Part shown: piece by piece, positions 1 to 12,179 of the stretch | How positions within the stretch are numbered: position 1 is the stretch's first letter | Layout of the letters: the number at the start of each line of letters is the position of its first letter | DNA from: Prorocentrum cordatum | Lineage: Eukaryota; Sar; Dinophyceae; Prorocentrales; Prorocentraceae | Length of the DNA: 55,000 bases | Direction of reading: 5' to 3' | Assembly: GCA_963575745.1 (NCBI GenBank) | Contig: CAUYUJ010017804.1 | Location: 382,374 to 437,373 of the forward strand | Program-made: the position numbers and the translations under genes | Notes under the pieces: model-generated | The model's input: only the letters and a program-made list of their open reading frames with translations | Told to the model about the DNA's origin: nothing | The model's database searches: none

Positions 1-740
1 CTTCGGGCAGGCTGCCCACGGCGGGCGGGCAGGCCGCGCTGCACGCTCCAGGGCTGGGGGTCCGTGGCGAGGGGGTGCGTGACGATCGGTTTCTATGGAG
101 GCCTATCTCAGTCAAGACGGTGGCGGATTAGCGGTACACGGCGGCAACTGGGCGACGACAAGAAACGGGTCTTGCGCAAGACGGCATGGCGATCTCACGC
201 GGTGTCTCACGCGGGCCGCCAGCGCGGCACGCCACACTGGAAACGAGAGCGCTTACGCGCAACCTTACGCGGGCAGATTACGAGCGAATGTCTGCGCAGT
301 CGCTCAATAGCGGCAGATAACGGCAACCGAGCAGCCGCAAATAGCGGCAAACGCCCCGCGCTGGCCGCAGAAAAAAAAGCTGCTTGTGACATTCAAGACT
401 TCATGTTTATTTCTTGATATATACACCAAAAACACCCAAGGAGCGGGCAAGGCAGCTAGGAGTGCTGCCCTGGGCTAAGGCCGCTGCAGCGGGGGTCCGC
501 AGGAAGCTCTGGCACGCCCAGATTCGTGGGCGGACAGGGGCAGGAGGCGATCGCTTGCTGAAGCAAGGAGGCGTTTGCGGCAGAGACGGATGTGGGGGGC
601 CACAGCGAGAAGAAGGCAATCAGGCGTAGACGTAACAGTTCCAGGAACGCGCGGTTCCCGAACGATGCCCTCGGGCGCAACCGTCATCACCATCACAATC
701 ATCACCCCAAACACCCAAATTCCCCAACATTAGCAACAAC
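1..740. other. unassigned GC-rich sequence
   Basis: No gene recognised. Positions 295-355 carry a short degenerate repeat around the word AATAGCGGCA. Short open frames exist on both strands but none shows a known domain or consistent codon use. Confidence 0.4.
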
Positions 741-942
<202 letters not shown>

Positions 943-1059
943 TCCTCGTATCCATTCTTATCCACAACTGCACCTGATGAGTACTCTACTCTCCCCTGAT
1001 TATTGTCCTCCTTCTTACATACAGGATTTCGAGCATCGACGTTCGTCTGGGTTTTGACA

Positions 1060-1790
1060 ATCCGACTCTTCCCGGTGTTTCAAAATGGTGCTCCTGAAGC
1101 AGCGTGAGTCCCATTTTCGGATCGGAACTTTGCTCCCGTTGTTCAGAATGGCGCTCTTGCCTCAGCGCCGGCCACTTCTATGGATCCGAATCCTTATTCA
1201 TCGTTGTCGCCCCCCTCATTTCCCCTCCTCCGCCTTCCCCAGTCCTCCTGCTCCTCCTGCTCCCTCTACTCCAGTTCCTGCTGTTGCTGCTGCTGCTGCT
1301 GCTGCTGTTTGTCCTCGTTCTCCTGTTTCCTTTGCCGTCTCTCCTCTTGCTCATCCTCCTGCTCATCCGTCACCTCCTCCTCCAATGTATGCAGCTCCCT
1401 ACTTCCGATTGCGCATAACGCGATGGGGTCCTTTTTGGAATTCCAGGTCCGCGATGACACGCGTCCGCTGCTAGAGAAACAGTGCCATGGGAAGGGACGG
1501 GTGGGAGGGTTAGGATGTCAGATACGGCGCGAGCGCGCTTAGCTTGCCACCCCTCCACCTCCCCCATCTCAACTCGCCCATTCCCCCCCCTCCCCCCCCT
1601 CCACGTCCTCCTCCCATCTCCCCCTTCCCCCCCCCATCCACCCTTCCCTCCAAGGCCTTTCAGGTCCCAAGATGGCTCCTGATAGCACAAGATGGCCTAC
1701 AAAATGGCTCAAGACAACCGAAGGTGATTCACAACAGTTCCCAGCACATTTCCGAGACGCCCCGCGGGCGCACCTAGCTTGCCCCCCTTT
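1060..1790 (+). repeat. dispersed repeat family D, copy 1
   Basis: The head (about 1070-1190, including CATTTTCGGATCGG and CAGAATGGCGCTCTTGCC) and the tail (about 1465-1550, with TAGAGAAA, CCATGGGAAGG, GATGTCAGAT and TAGCTTGCC) also occur at 38355-38960, 45590-45815 and 50035-50612, and inverted at 32500-32830. Between head and tail lies a variable simple-repeat core, here TGC and TCC. A downstream segment (1640-1750, CAAGATGGCTCCTGA) matches the inverted copy at 32530-32650. No coding function is seen and the family is unidentified. Confidence 0.75.
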
Positions 1791-3258
1791 TCCTCTTTCT
1801 TTTCCTCCTCCTCCTCCTCCTCGTCCCTCTCCCCCCTCTTCTCCTCCTCCTTTTTGTAACTCCTCCTCAGAGGGCACGGGAAGTCCAGGGCAGTAGAACC
1901 ACAGGGTCGAGAATCACGACCAGGAGGATTGGGAACAGCCTCGCCTGACTCGGAAGCACGCCCCAGAAGAGCTGAGGAGAGCGCGGGAGCCCTGCGAGAG
2001 TCGACAGTGACGGTGCAGGCTGAAGGCAACGTGGTCGTGCGGAGCACAGCCGAAGCCACAAGCAGGAAACAGGCACCTTGCCAAGGAAGCAGCAAAATCA
2101 ACAGCAGTTGTTACACGACTGACAGAAAACGTGCCAGCGTGGAGTGTGGTGGGTGTGCAAGCAATGTGGTGGAAACAAACTTGTGCAAGCTGCGTGGGGG
2201 GGGGACTCATGTGGGGCAACAGTTGTAGTGTAAGCCAGGTGGTGAAGCATGCTGGAGTAATGTGGTGTACGCTCTTGGTGCACCAGATGTGGTGCCGAAG
2301 CCAGCTAGTCGCTGTGGTGTAAACTACATGGTGCACGCTACGTGTGTGGTGTAAGTTGTGTGGATCAGGCTATGTGCTGCAAGGCCTGTGCTGCATGCTG
2401 TAACGCCCGCGAGGCGCCCACGAGGTGCCTACGGGCGGCGACAGGGCGAAGACCCAGAACTCCCAGCCCGCGCACGGGACGCCCGCGAGGCACCCACGAG
2501 GCGACCACCGTGCGACAGCTCGGAATCCCCAGCCACCTGTCGGCGGCGAGCGGGGGGGGGGAAGCGAGAAGGGGCGGGCCTCCTCAGAATGCTCGGAAAG
2601 CCTCGGGGAAGTGTTCAGACCTTCGTCGAAGACAGAGAAAACGCGCCTGCTCCTTCTCACCTCCCCCCTGGGCGCGCCGCGAAGGTCCTATAAAAAGAAT
2701 GCCGCGAAGGACGCCGACCCAAGGAGGGCCGCTGGCGCCCCCCAGGCAGAAAGGCGAAGAGAACAGTGGACAGCTACGATCACCAGGGAGTGGCCAGGAG
2801 GGCCGCTGGAGGTTCCTTCCTAGGGGGGGAAAGGCCACGAGTCCGCGCACGCTAACGACGACAACAGCGAAGACGGCCGCCCAGAAGAGAGCACCCTGGG
2901 GGAAGGGTACCGCTGGCAGCTGGGAGGCTTCCGTGGAGGGCTGGCACGACGAGGGCGGGCACGACGACGGCGGCAGTGATGACGGCCTGCGACGGCACGC
3001 CAAGGGCTGGCACGACGAGGGCGGGAACGCTGACGACGGCAGCGATGACGACGGCACGACAAGGGCGGGCACGGCGACGGCATAACGAGGGCGGGTACGA
3101 TGATGGCCGCAGCGATGACGACGGCACGACGAGGGCGTGCACGGCGAGGGCCTGCCTGGGCCTTCGCGTCGGACAGCAGCCTGCCCACGGACTCGCGCAG
3201 GGACAGCACCTCCTCCAGCACCGCGCTGCACTGCCGCAGGAGCCGCAGCTTCTCCCGG
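1791..3258. other. unassigned region with cryptic repeats
   Basis: Holds TCC-rich sequence (1800-1860), a GTGGTG-rich degenerate repeat (about 2150-2400) and an imperfect repeat around GGCACGACGAGGGCGGGCAC (about 2935-3150). A 247-codon open frame at 2342-3085 reads through these repeats; composition and lack of any domain suggest it is not a gene. Confidence 0.4.
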
Positions 3259-3315
3259 GGGGGCCGGGGGGGGGGGGGGGGCGAAGGTGGGGGGGGGAAG
3301 GGGGGGGGGGGGAAT
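3259..3315. repeat. poly-G tracts
   Basis: Runs of 9-14 consecutive G residues separated by a few bases. The sequence could form G-quadruplexes and is an assembly-risk site. Confidence 0.85.
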
Positions 3316-5844
3316 GGGAGGAGTCGGAGCGTGGATGGAGAGGAGTGATGGGAGAAGGAGGGGGAGGATGAGGAGGCGGAAAAGGAACGCGGACCTGGAG
3401 GAGGTGTAGCGAGGCGGAGGGGAGCGTGATGAAGATGAGGGGGAGGAGCGGAGTTGAGCAGCAGGGTGTCGACGACGAGCAGGGCGAGACACATGGGCGA
3501 TAGCAAAAGCAGGAGGAAGGGACGAGGGACATGAGGCACATGAGGAGCAGCAGCTGGCGAATCATGGGGAAAGGAGACGGGAGGAGGGCGGCACGGACGA
3601 AGACGAGGATGAGGACGGGGAGAAGACGAATGCGAGAGGAGAAGTACCCAGGGGAACCAGGAGGACGAGGAGAAATAGCAGCAAGAGGAGAAAAGGGGGG
3701 CGACCCTGCGAAGCCGCCCGATAAGACCTTCAGCAAATGAACCAACCAATTGAAGGAGGTTCGCGTTGGCGGCTCCCGAAAGGCAGCCAGCAACCAATGC
3801 CCAATGTTCAATTACCTCCATGTAGGCATTGGCCGCAAATGGAGCCCCCTCCCCCCAAGCCAAGGCTGCACGCCCGTAAACTGAGCCAATTGCGGGCGGT
3901 CAGGGAAGGCCCCCCGAGCCCCCAAGGCCAATGTGGACCTCCCGCACATGCGTCTACTTGAGGGAGGCCAAGGGAGGCCCCCCCGAGGCCAATGCGAACC
4001 TCAAGTCCGCATTGGCCGCAACGGGAAGCCTCCTCCCGTGCCCCCCCCGCAGCGGGAGTGTGCCAATCAATACATCCCAAGACCACCGCCAGACGACCAG
4101 GACGAAGCCCGGTCCTCTTGCTTGCTCCCCCCCCATTCCTGCACTCTCACCAGCACACGACTATCGGCCAAGCGTAACTTGAGCAATACGCCAACCCATT
4201 GAATCGATTCCCTTCCCCAACCTGGTGCTCTCCGCGGCCTATGTTCTTAAGGAGTGATCCCTTAACCTTACGGTATCCTGAGTACGACTCTGCCTGTAGA
4301 TCAAACAAGTCCAGAACCGCTACCGAACCACTAAAGCGAATCCCCTCTTTTTATAAGAGACGCCATTCCCGTAATATGACTCCCCCCATCGGCGTGAATA
4401 CGCAAACAAGACCAGAAGCGCGTACGTGGCCGCTTATTTCTATCAATGCTCACCGGTGCTGTGCCCTTCACGATGCGGATCTAACACGTGCCACAAGCAC
4501 ATCGAACACCGCTCGACTGACCAATCGCAAGAACAGGTGCCACAATACACTTTAAACGTATTCAGCACCTGTAAGCGGCGTGCAGAGCACCACTGGGACC
4601 ACACAGCTCCGCAATTGTTCCCTGTGTTCTGCCATAAGGTCCTGTGGCCTCGTGTTCGACCTCTTCACCGTGGGAGTCTGCCCGACATCTACACCCCAAA
4701 CCACCGCCATGCCGGCATGACTAAGCCCACTGCTTCACGCACTTGTTTCCCCGACCTGGCGCTCTCAACAGTGCCCGCTGATTGCCCGGCTCAGCACATG
4801 CAAACCCGCCCGATCCGACCGCTTCAACCAGGGCCCCGCCGATCCAACCACCCGACTCGGGCTCCGCCAACCCGACCCGACCGATGCCAGACCGACCCAA
4901 CCGGCTGCCCGATTTCGGGCCCGCCCTCCCGTTCCGACTGACCACCTGGCTTTGGGCCCCCGCCAACGCACATTGAACTTCTGAGTCGGAAGCCGCCCGC
5001 CCGACTCATGGTCCGCCAGCCCGACCGGATCGCCGCCTGTCCGACCCAACCCGACCGTCTGGCTAACAATCCGCCCGCTCGACACGACGTTTTAACTTCG
5101 GGCTTGCCCCCCCGCATGCCAAAGACCCAACCAGCCACTATCAAAGCACCCAGCGGGACACCCGAATATCTGATCACGCGCGGCAGTTGCATTCTTCCAT
5201 GATGGTCCCCACGCCGCCTGCGTATCCCCAACATCCTCGCCAAATCACCGGGCGCGAGCCACATTCACAAACTCCAGAATGGTGCGATGAATAAAGAACT
5301 CTACGTACGTATGTCCTCGGGCATCTTGCTCGCGTAATAAAGATACAGCGCTGAGTATTGATGAAGAAAAGAGGCAGACGATCAACTGCATTGCCAACGA
5401 TTTGGGCGGGGAGGTATTCATCCGCGCCAGCCCTTCAAGACCCCAGCCATGACAACGCGCCCCCCCACAAAAAAACAAACACCTGCCAGCCAGTCAGACA
5501 ACTAATCATCCAACGGACCCAAAGAACCCGCTCACCTTAAACCAACTGATTAGCCAGCTAACTAGTCAACCCGCCAACCGACCAACGTACCAACCAACCA
5601 GGCAGCACAGACAGTGCCCGAGACACCACCCAACAAACCAACAAAAGAGCAAGCAGCCAGCCAGCAGTCCAGCCACGAGCCAACCAGTCAACCAGACGAG
5701 GGAAGACCACACACGTGTGGGGGGAAAGCAGCCCACATAGGTGATCCACAAAAAGTCGCCTTGGCCAGCCGGAACACTCCTCGTGGGCATGCAGACGAAT
5801 CGCAAACCGTTCTCCGACAAGGAGGAGGTGGATGAGGCTCGGAG
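3316..5844. other. unassigned region with degenerate short repeats
   Basis: No gene recognised. From about 3740 to 4080 the words CCAATG and CATTGGCCGCA recur in both orientations. From about 4770 to 5100 a degenerate CCGACC/CCCGAC repeat dominates, and from about 5540 to 5700 a CCAACC/CAACCA repeat. Positions 4200-4460 are less GC-rich and have no recognisable content. Confidence 0.4.
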
Positions 5845-6112
5845 GGGAGAAGGAGGAGGAGGAGGAGGAGGAGGAGGAGGAGGAGGAGGAGGAAGAGGAG
5901 GAGGGGGGGGGGAGGGAGGAGGAGGAGGGAGGAGGAGGAGGAGGAGGAGGAGCAGGAGGAGGAGCTGGGGGAGGAGGGGGAGGAAACGAGCGTAGGAGGG
6001 AGTCCTCGGTCCTGAGAGGGGGGGAGGAGGAAGAGGAGGAGGAGGAGGAGGAGAAGGAGGAGGAGGAGGAGGAGGAAGAGGAGGAGGAGGAGGAGGAGGA
6101 GGAGGAGGATGC
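5845..6112. repeat. (GGA)n microsatellite
   Basis: A GGA/GAG tract with interruptions, ending about 50 bases upstream of the open frame of a 5'-truncated LINE. Long Pro/Ser/Leu frames on the minus strand here are shadows. Confidence 0.95.
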
Positions 6113-6160
6113 ATGAGACGGATGTGTTGGGGGGGGACCACAGCAGCAGGAGGAGGATGA

Positions 6161-7441
6161 GGAGGATGCGAGGAGCAGACCCAGTGCCGGCTGCCGCTGC
6201 GGCTCGGCGGGCGCGGCTTCCGCAGCCAGCGGCAGCTGGCGCCGGCGGCCTGGGCTGGCTCCTGGGCGCAGAACCTGAGCGGGGTGAGGGAACGCACGGG
6301 GCTCGCCTGCCTGGCCAACCTCGACACCTGCCCCCTGCCCCTCGCTCACGCCTGCCGCGCCGCGCTGGCCGGGCTCGCGCAGCTGCCGCCGCCGCCGCCT
6401 CGCCCGGGCGCGGAGCCGGCCGAACTTCCCGCCTGGCAGACGCTGGCGGAGACGCCGCAGCGAAAGCTCCAAAAGGCAATCACCGCAAGGATCGACCACA
6501 AAAACCACGACACCTTGCTGAGGACCCTGGAGCCGGAGGCGAAGGCGCTCTTCCGCTCCTGCGGCGGGCCGCACGCAGGCGCCTGGCAGACGGCCTCGCC
6601 GGGCCTGGACGCCCAGCGGCTCGACGACGCCGACTACTGCAGCACGGCGCGCACGCTGCTCGGCCAGGCCGCTGCCCCCCCTGGCGCGACCTGCTGCAAC
6701 CGCGCGCGGACCGGGCAGCGCGCCGGGCAGCACTGCGGCGAGCCGCTCGGCGACCGGGCGCGCCACGCCTGGCGCTGCGCCCGCGGAGGCGGCCTCAAAG
6801 CGCGCAGCGGGGACCTGGAGCGCGCCTGGAGCCGCATTCACGCGGAGTGCGGCTTCCGGGTGGAGCACCAGACGCACGTCCCAGCTTGGGACCGCTGGCG
6901 CTGGCGCTGCCCGACCTGCGACACTGGCGGCCACGCGCCGGAGCAGCCGGCGGCGCCCTGCGGCACCTGCGGGACCGCGCTGCAGGCGGAGCGCGAGGAG
7001 GCGATCCTCGACCTCGAGGTTCAGCGGGCGGACCGGCCCCGCCTGTTCCTCGACGTCACCGTACGCTACTGCGTGCCGGGTGACGAGCGCGCCCTTGCCG
7101 CCGCGGCAGGGCGCGACGGCGCGGTGAACGCTGAGGCGGAAGCCGACAAGCACCGGCGCTACCCGCCTGGCCGCGCGCCATGGGGCATGCTGCCCCTCGC
7201 CCTGGAGACGGGCGGCCGGCACGGGCGCGCCGCCCTCCAGCACCTCCGGGAGCTCGCCCGCGGGGAGGCGGCCCTCCTCGGCGAGGAAGCCGCGCCGGCC
7301 GCCGCGAGCGCGCTGGCGAGCCGCTGGGGCCGGGAGCTCAGCGTGGCCCTCCACAGGGCCACCGCCCGGCAGCTCCGCACCGCCCTCGGCGCTGACGGCG
7401 CCGGCAGGGCGGCCGAGCTGCGAGCGGCAGGAGCGGCCTAG
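6161..7441 (+). pseudogene. C-terminal part of LINE polyprotein with restriction-like endonuclease (REL) domain
   Basis: An open frame of about 427 codons without a natural start; an in-frame TGA at 6158 lies just upstream. The N-terminal ~40 residues (LPLRLGGRGF, then APAAWAGSWA) match the segment after the thumb in LINE reverse transcriptases. Then come a CCHC-type cluster (CC near 6692, then C-x9-H-x3-C ending at 6778) and a PD-(D/E)xK-like core: ILDLEV (~7004-7021), FLDVTV (~7046-7063) and EADKHRRY (~7139-7162). This order is known from R2-like/early-branching non-LTR elements, where the REL domain nicks target DNA. Unusually, a second zinc pair set (CPTC ... CGTC, 6908-6970) sits between the CCHC cluster and the REL core. 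The RT palm is missing, so the copy is 5'-truncated. Frame and termini look relatively intact, suggesting fairly recent insertion. Confidence 0.68.
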
Positions 7442-7589
7442 CCGGGGAGCTTGCGCCGGGGCGGGGCTCGTGCAGCTGGGCTACCGGGTCGTCGTCTGCG
7501 TGGAGGTATCCATAGTGTCCTGGGGCGTCTACTGCGTGGCGAAGTCCATAGTGGAGGCTAGGTGCACCGACTTTTCTTTATATTTGCAG

Positions 7590-8010
7590 GAGGAGAAGGA
7601 GGAGGAGGAGGAGACGAGGAAAAGGAGGATGTGAGGAGGACGAGGACGAGGAGGAGGAGGAGGAGGAGGAGGAGGAGGAGGAGGAGGAGGAGGAGGAGGA
7701 GGAGGAGGAGGAGGGAGGAGGAGGAGGGGAGAGGAGGAGGAGGAGGAGGAGGAGGAGGAGGAGGAGGAGGAGGAGGAGGAGGAGGAGGAGGATGCGAGGA
7801 GGAGGAGGAAGAGGAGAGGAGGAGGAGGAGGAGGAGGAGGAGGAGGAGGAGGAGGAGGAGGAGGAGGAGGAGGAGGAGGAGGAGGGAGGAGGAAGAGTGA
7901 GAGGAGGAGGAGGAGGAGGAGGGACAGGAGGAGGCAGATGAACGGGAGGAGGAGGAGGAGGAGGAGGAGGAGGAGGAACAGGAGGAGGAGGAGGAGGAGG
8001 AGGAGGAGCC
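7590..8010. repeat. (GGA)n microsatellite
   Basis: A long GGA/AGG tract with few interruptions, beginning about 150 bases after the stop codon of the REL-domain fragment. With the upstream tract it brackets the LINE tail, as if the element had inserted into, or carries, GGA repeats. Confidence 0.95.
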
Positions 8011-9064
8011 CAGCGTAGAAGGACGAGTTCGTCAGCAACTCAAGCACCGCGGGTGGGGGGAGGCGGCGGGCCTCCGTCCGAATTGACCGCGGTGATGGGC
8101 GACGACACGCCGGCGTCGAGACAGACAGGCGGCGGGGGGGTCAGCGCGGGGTGTGGGGGGGGGGGGGGGCGAGGCGAGAAGGCAGCGGGCAGCAGCAACA
8201 AGGGCTCGAGGGGCGAGGCGGAGGAGGAGAGGACGAAAGCGGCAACAACGGCGGCCGCATCACAACAGAACGCGGGAGCCTGCCAGACCGCGTTCACGAA
8301 ACGGGTAGCCGCGTTACATGTCGTTTCAATCGGGGCAGGATGGCGAGCAGGACAAGGACAGAACCGATGAGAGGCGCAAGCAGGATGCTGGAGGCGATGC
8401 GCCGCGGAGGGGGGAGGAGCAGACGGGGGGGCAAGCAACAGCAGGCGCAGAACTAACGAGCGAAGGAAAGGTGGGGGGATGGCGGGTGCTGCAGGCGGCG
8501 TGCGAGACATGGAGGGGGGTCAGGTCATCAGGCGTGGCGGAGGGCGGGATGGGAGCGGTCGAAAAGATAGAGCGCCGAAGAACAGAAGACGATGGCGAGG
8601 CGAAGTGAGAGCGGTGACCGACCCTCACCGCGCACCCTGGCCGACTCTCTCCAGACCAAGTCCCCGAGATCGTACACACCCCAGCCCTTTTAACCACGAG
8701 GGGCCTGACTGCAGCAGGCGCCGGGTGGGGCTGGGGCGGGGGGGGGTGGCAAGGCCAGGAGCGGCAGGAGCAAACGGGACAACGCAGGTACAATGGCGAT
8801 ATGGGGAAAAGTCGAGAACACCGAATGGTGAGAGCGGGACAAAGAGAGGTGGGGAGCAGAAGGAATGGAAAGTACATGCGCACACGCGCGAGCAATCGAT
8901 CACGGAGCCAGAGAAATCGAAACAGCCCCCGACGTCGCAGTCCAGGGAGCAAGCGACCCCGTCAGCGCCACCAAAGAGCCCGAGGATAACGACGGTGAGG
9001 GCGACATCGAGGGCGGCAAGGTGTAGCTGACGCCCACGTGGCCAGTATGCCTCACAACATGTGC
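8011..9064. other. unassigned GC-rich sequence
   Basis: No domain recognised on either strand. A poly-G run is at 8150-8168. This could be the 3' end of the minus-strand LINE that starts at 15230, but no tail signature is visible. Confidence 0.35.
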
Positions 9065-9450
9065 CGACGGTGAGCCCGAACGCGACAACGGGAATGGCGA
9101 TCTAACTCCATCGCCCACAGGGGCGAGCTCGAGGCATCCAGCGCGCGGCGAAGTCGAGTCCGAACACGACAACGGGACTTGCGATCTAACGCCAGAGTCC
9201 AGAGGACCCAAGACGAGGCATCCAACACGTGGCGACGGCGAGCCCGAACACGACAACGGGGCTTGCGATCTAACGCCAGAGTCCAGAGGACTCAAGACGA
9301 GGCATCCAGCACGAGGCGACGGCGAGCCCGGGCACGACAACGGGACTTGCGATCTAACGCCAGAGTCCAGAGGACTCAGGACGAGGCATCCAGCACGAGG
9401 CGACGGCGAGCCCGAACACGACAACGGGACTTGCGTTCTAGCGCCCGACG
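9065..9450. repeat. 84-bp tandem repeat, about 4.5 copies
   Basis: The word GCGATCTA (or a close variant) recurs at 9097, 9181, 9265, 9349 and 9433, exactly 84 bases apart. 84 is 28 codons, so frames stay open on both strands across the array (on the minus strand a 28-residue unit containing SPLDSGVRSQVPLS). It lies downstream of the last recognisable LINE domain on the minus strand, either in a C-terminal extension or in 3' non-coding DNA. Confidence 0.9.
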
Positions 9451-9791
9451 AAGGTGCCGAAGAAACAGATGGAGACGGCGCCGTCGGATCAGAGAGCGAA
9501 ATCGCAGTCGGCGTGGATGAGGAACCTGCTGAGCACGAACTCGGAGTTGCCAGAGAAACAGGTGAGCGACGAGCCGCCCTTCGGGAAGCACCCGAGGCCA
9601 ACGGGGAAGGGGGGGCGCCCTCTGAGTAGAAGACGAACGCGATATCGCCCGAGGCGTGGAAATCGGAGCGCAGGTATCAATCGAAGTTGGCGGGCAGCTC
9701 GACGTAGAGGAGGAGGGGCCGCATTTTGAGAGTGGCGCTTCATCATCAAATATAAGATCACACCATCGACCCACTCGCTCGGGCGTAGCAG

Positions 9792-11063
9792 TCATCGTAG
9801 CAGGCGTTGCAAGTGCAGGGGTGGTTGGAGCGAGATCCACCAGGGCAAACCCGTCAGCGTCGGAGGGACTCTGTCGCTGTGCGCCGTGGGGATCAGCCTT
9901 GGGGTCAGGCAGGGAGAAGACCCCGCAGACCGACCAGGACTCGCCGCTATGGGTCTGCCATCGCTCTCCAGGGCTGTGGTTTCCGAACTAGAGTCGGTGC
10001 CGCTGGTATTGTCTGAAGAACCCTCAGAGACAGATGAGGCGCGAACCTCCTGGCGCACCCTAGGGACAGGGCAGACAAGGGAGGGGGGTGCCATTTCTTG
10101 ACGATGCAGTCCGCGGGGGGGCGCCAGGCGCAGCGCGCGAACAACGGCTAGCGCCGCGCAGCGCAACGCGGCAGGGAACACCCAATCCCGGAACCGTAAA
10201 GTATCATATGTGGTGAACATCACGACCATCTCCTCTGCCCGCTCGATGCAAGGCGCGGTAAGGCATAGCCGTGCACGAAGAAAGGCGGGGGGCCTCCTTC
10301 CGAGAGCAAGACCAACTTCGCGGATCAGGTGGCGGCGCCGAGCGCAATGGCATTGTCTGTCGGCGCAAGAGCGGCGGCAAAAAATGCACCGTCTTCGACC
10401 ATGGGTGTAGCTGACTCGATAGCTCGTAAGCCATGCCGAGGCCCATGTCTTGATAACTGGGAATACCCAGCTCATAGAAAGGAGCTGGAGAAGCAACCGA
10501 TTGGTTTCCCACGAGGCCAAGTGCAGGAATGGTTCGTACCTTTCGAAGTACCGTGCCAGCCTGGCCTCGAATATGGCGTGCACGCGGACAGGCATCACAA
10601 ACTTCTCATACAAAGCAGAGGTGGCAGCACGCTGGAAGTTTGGTTTACGATCGGTAGCATTGCGTTCCTCTGCGATGGCAGCCGCACAGCAACGAAGCCC
10701 ATCAGAAGCATAGCCCGCTCGAGCCGATCCTTCAACCAGCCAGGAGTGAGCCTGAACGGTCGGTGGAAGCTTCCAATGGCGTCCAGCATCACAGAGCCAG
10801 TCATCACGAGGTCTGCAGGAAGCGAGCGAAGCACCATCGAAGTGACCAGCCATGATAGGAGTTCCACGTACTAGTAGCAAGTGCGATCGTAGAACGTATG
10901 CGAGTGTGCTGCGCGAGCGCGATGGTAGCAGCTCGAGCAAGAGCAGCAGAGCATGCATGCAATATGAGAAAAATCTTGGGGCCTCCCCACGAAACGAGCT
11001 GGGCCCAACCCGAGGCAGCCAGGGTCCCCGCCGGAACACGGAAGGTCCGAGCCAACACAGCAA
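9792..11063 (-). pseudogene. LINE post-RT region with zinc motif
   Basis: A 423-codon frame following the RT after a stop codon. Features seen: an AxxR-rich region typical of the segment after the RT thumb, then CIFC ... CHC (about 10388-10340), resembling the C-x2-C-x(n)-H-x3-4-C motif at the C-terminus of many LINEs. The last ~100 residues are Ser/Pro-rich and not recognised. Presumed role by family: nucleic acid binding during target-primed reverse transcription. Confidence 0.6.
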
Positions 11064-11106
11064 GCCCGAAGGCAGCCATGTGCGGGGGCAGCGGGGAGAA
11101 CTGGGC

Positions 11107-11934
11107 TCAGGAGGACAAGACAGGGAGAGCGCGGGAGCAGTACAGGGCGCCGTTGATACTGAGAGGGGCCGAGCTCGACCCCAGAAGACGTGCCCTCAGC
11201 TTGAGCTTCAACCTCGCAGCGCCCCACTGCATCTGGATAGTAACGTCTGTGCCAATGAGAAGACCGAGGTACATCAGGTGGGCCACAATATCGAACGCTT
11301 GCCACCCGGGTACAAATCGAAGTAGAAGCTCACGCGTCTGATCGAGGAGGGCGGCGTCGAACGTCGCATGCCACGGGGTAAACTTGCACTTGCTGGTCTT
11401 CGGACGAAGGCCCGTCAGGAGCCTCGTGGTTGACATGGCGCGGTGCAACACTTGGAGACCCCGAGCTTCGAATAACACAGCTCCGATATCATCGGCACAG
11501 GCCCGCGCGAGGCCAAGGCCAGTTTCGAGCGGGCCAGTCCCCACAGCATAAAGCGTTCCAGGGAGGCCGCAGCCCTGAATAATCCCAGACCGCAACCAAC
11601 ACATCGGATGCAGCTTGCCACCATGGGCCACGACACCTTCTATAGCAGAGTAAAGCCAGGCCAGGAAGTGCAGGACAGAAGGGGGCAGGCACAGGCGGGT
11701 CAGGAAGAGCAACATATACTCCTGGGACAAGCCCGGGAAGGCCTGGCCAAAGTCGAACGAGACCATGAGCGGCGATCGAATAGGAGCCAGCGGATGTGCC
11801 CCTGCGATACGGCTGAATCCATCTAGCTCTAAGATGTTGCATCCGAGGTTGCGGCCCTGCACGAAGCCGCGCTGCGACTGGGGAACCATATTGTTGACCA
11901 CGCCTCTAAGCGATCGTCTCACGGCAGACGTCAA
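11107..11934 (-). pseudogene. LINE reverse transcriptase domain (palm intact)
   Basis: 275 codons carrying successive RT motifs: QRGFVQGRNL (fingers), motif A VSFDFGQAF, motif B SGIIQGCGLPGT, motif C ACADDIG, then GLRPKTSKCKF. The three catalytic aspartates (one in motif A, two in motif C) are retained. RNA-templated DNA synthesis at the target nick is the known role. A stop at the 3' end separates it from the post-RT region, so the polyprotein is broken although this segment is well preserved. Confidence 0.88.
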
Positions 11935-12179
11935 TATTTGGATGTCCGTGTTGCGGAGTCCGAAGACTCTGATCTTGTCGGCGGTCCTGATGCAGTCTCA
12001 TGATGCCATGTATTCGTGCTCCGATCCCTTTGGTAAGAACGCTTGCAACGTCGCGCTGGCAGCGTCGAATAGGGACTGGCCGCGCAAGATCCAGTCCATC
12101 ATGACACGCAGAACCTCCAGGCAGCAGTCGGACGCCGCCCACGCCGCGCGCGGCAACCCGTCGGCGCCAGGGGCAGAGT

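Noticed and set aside
1670-1715. AAATGGCTCAAG as an SL copy
   Set aside because: Belongs to family D; only the last nine bases TGGCTCAAG agree with SL, and the inverted copy has GCTGAAG.
2584-3863. Long overlapping minus-strand frames (302-347 codons)
   Set aside because: Three overlapping frames open at once in GC-rich, poly-C/G sequence; no motif.
5558-7354. 598-codon open frame on the minus strand
   Set aside because: Antisense shadow of the REL-domain LINE fragment and the GGA array; composition follows GC and repeats, with no domain.
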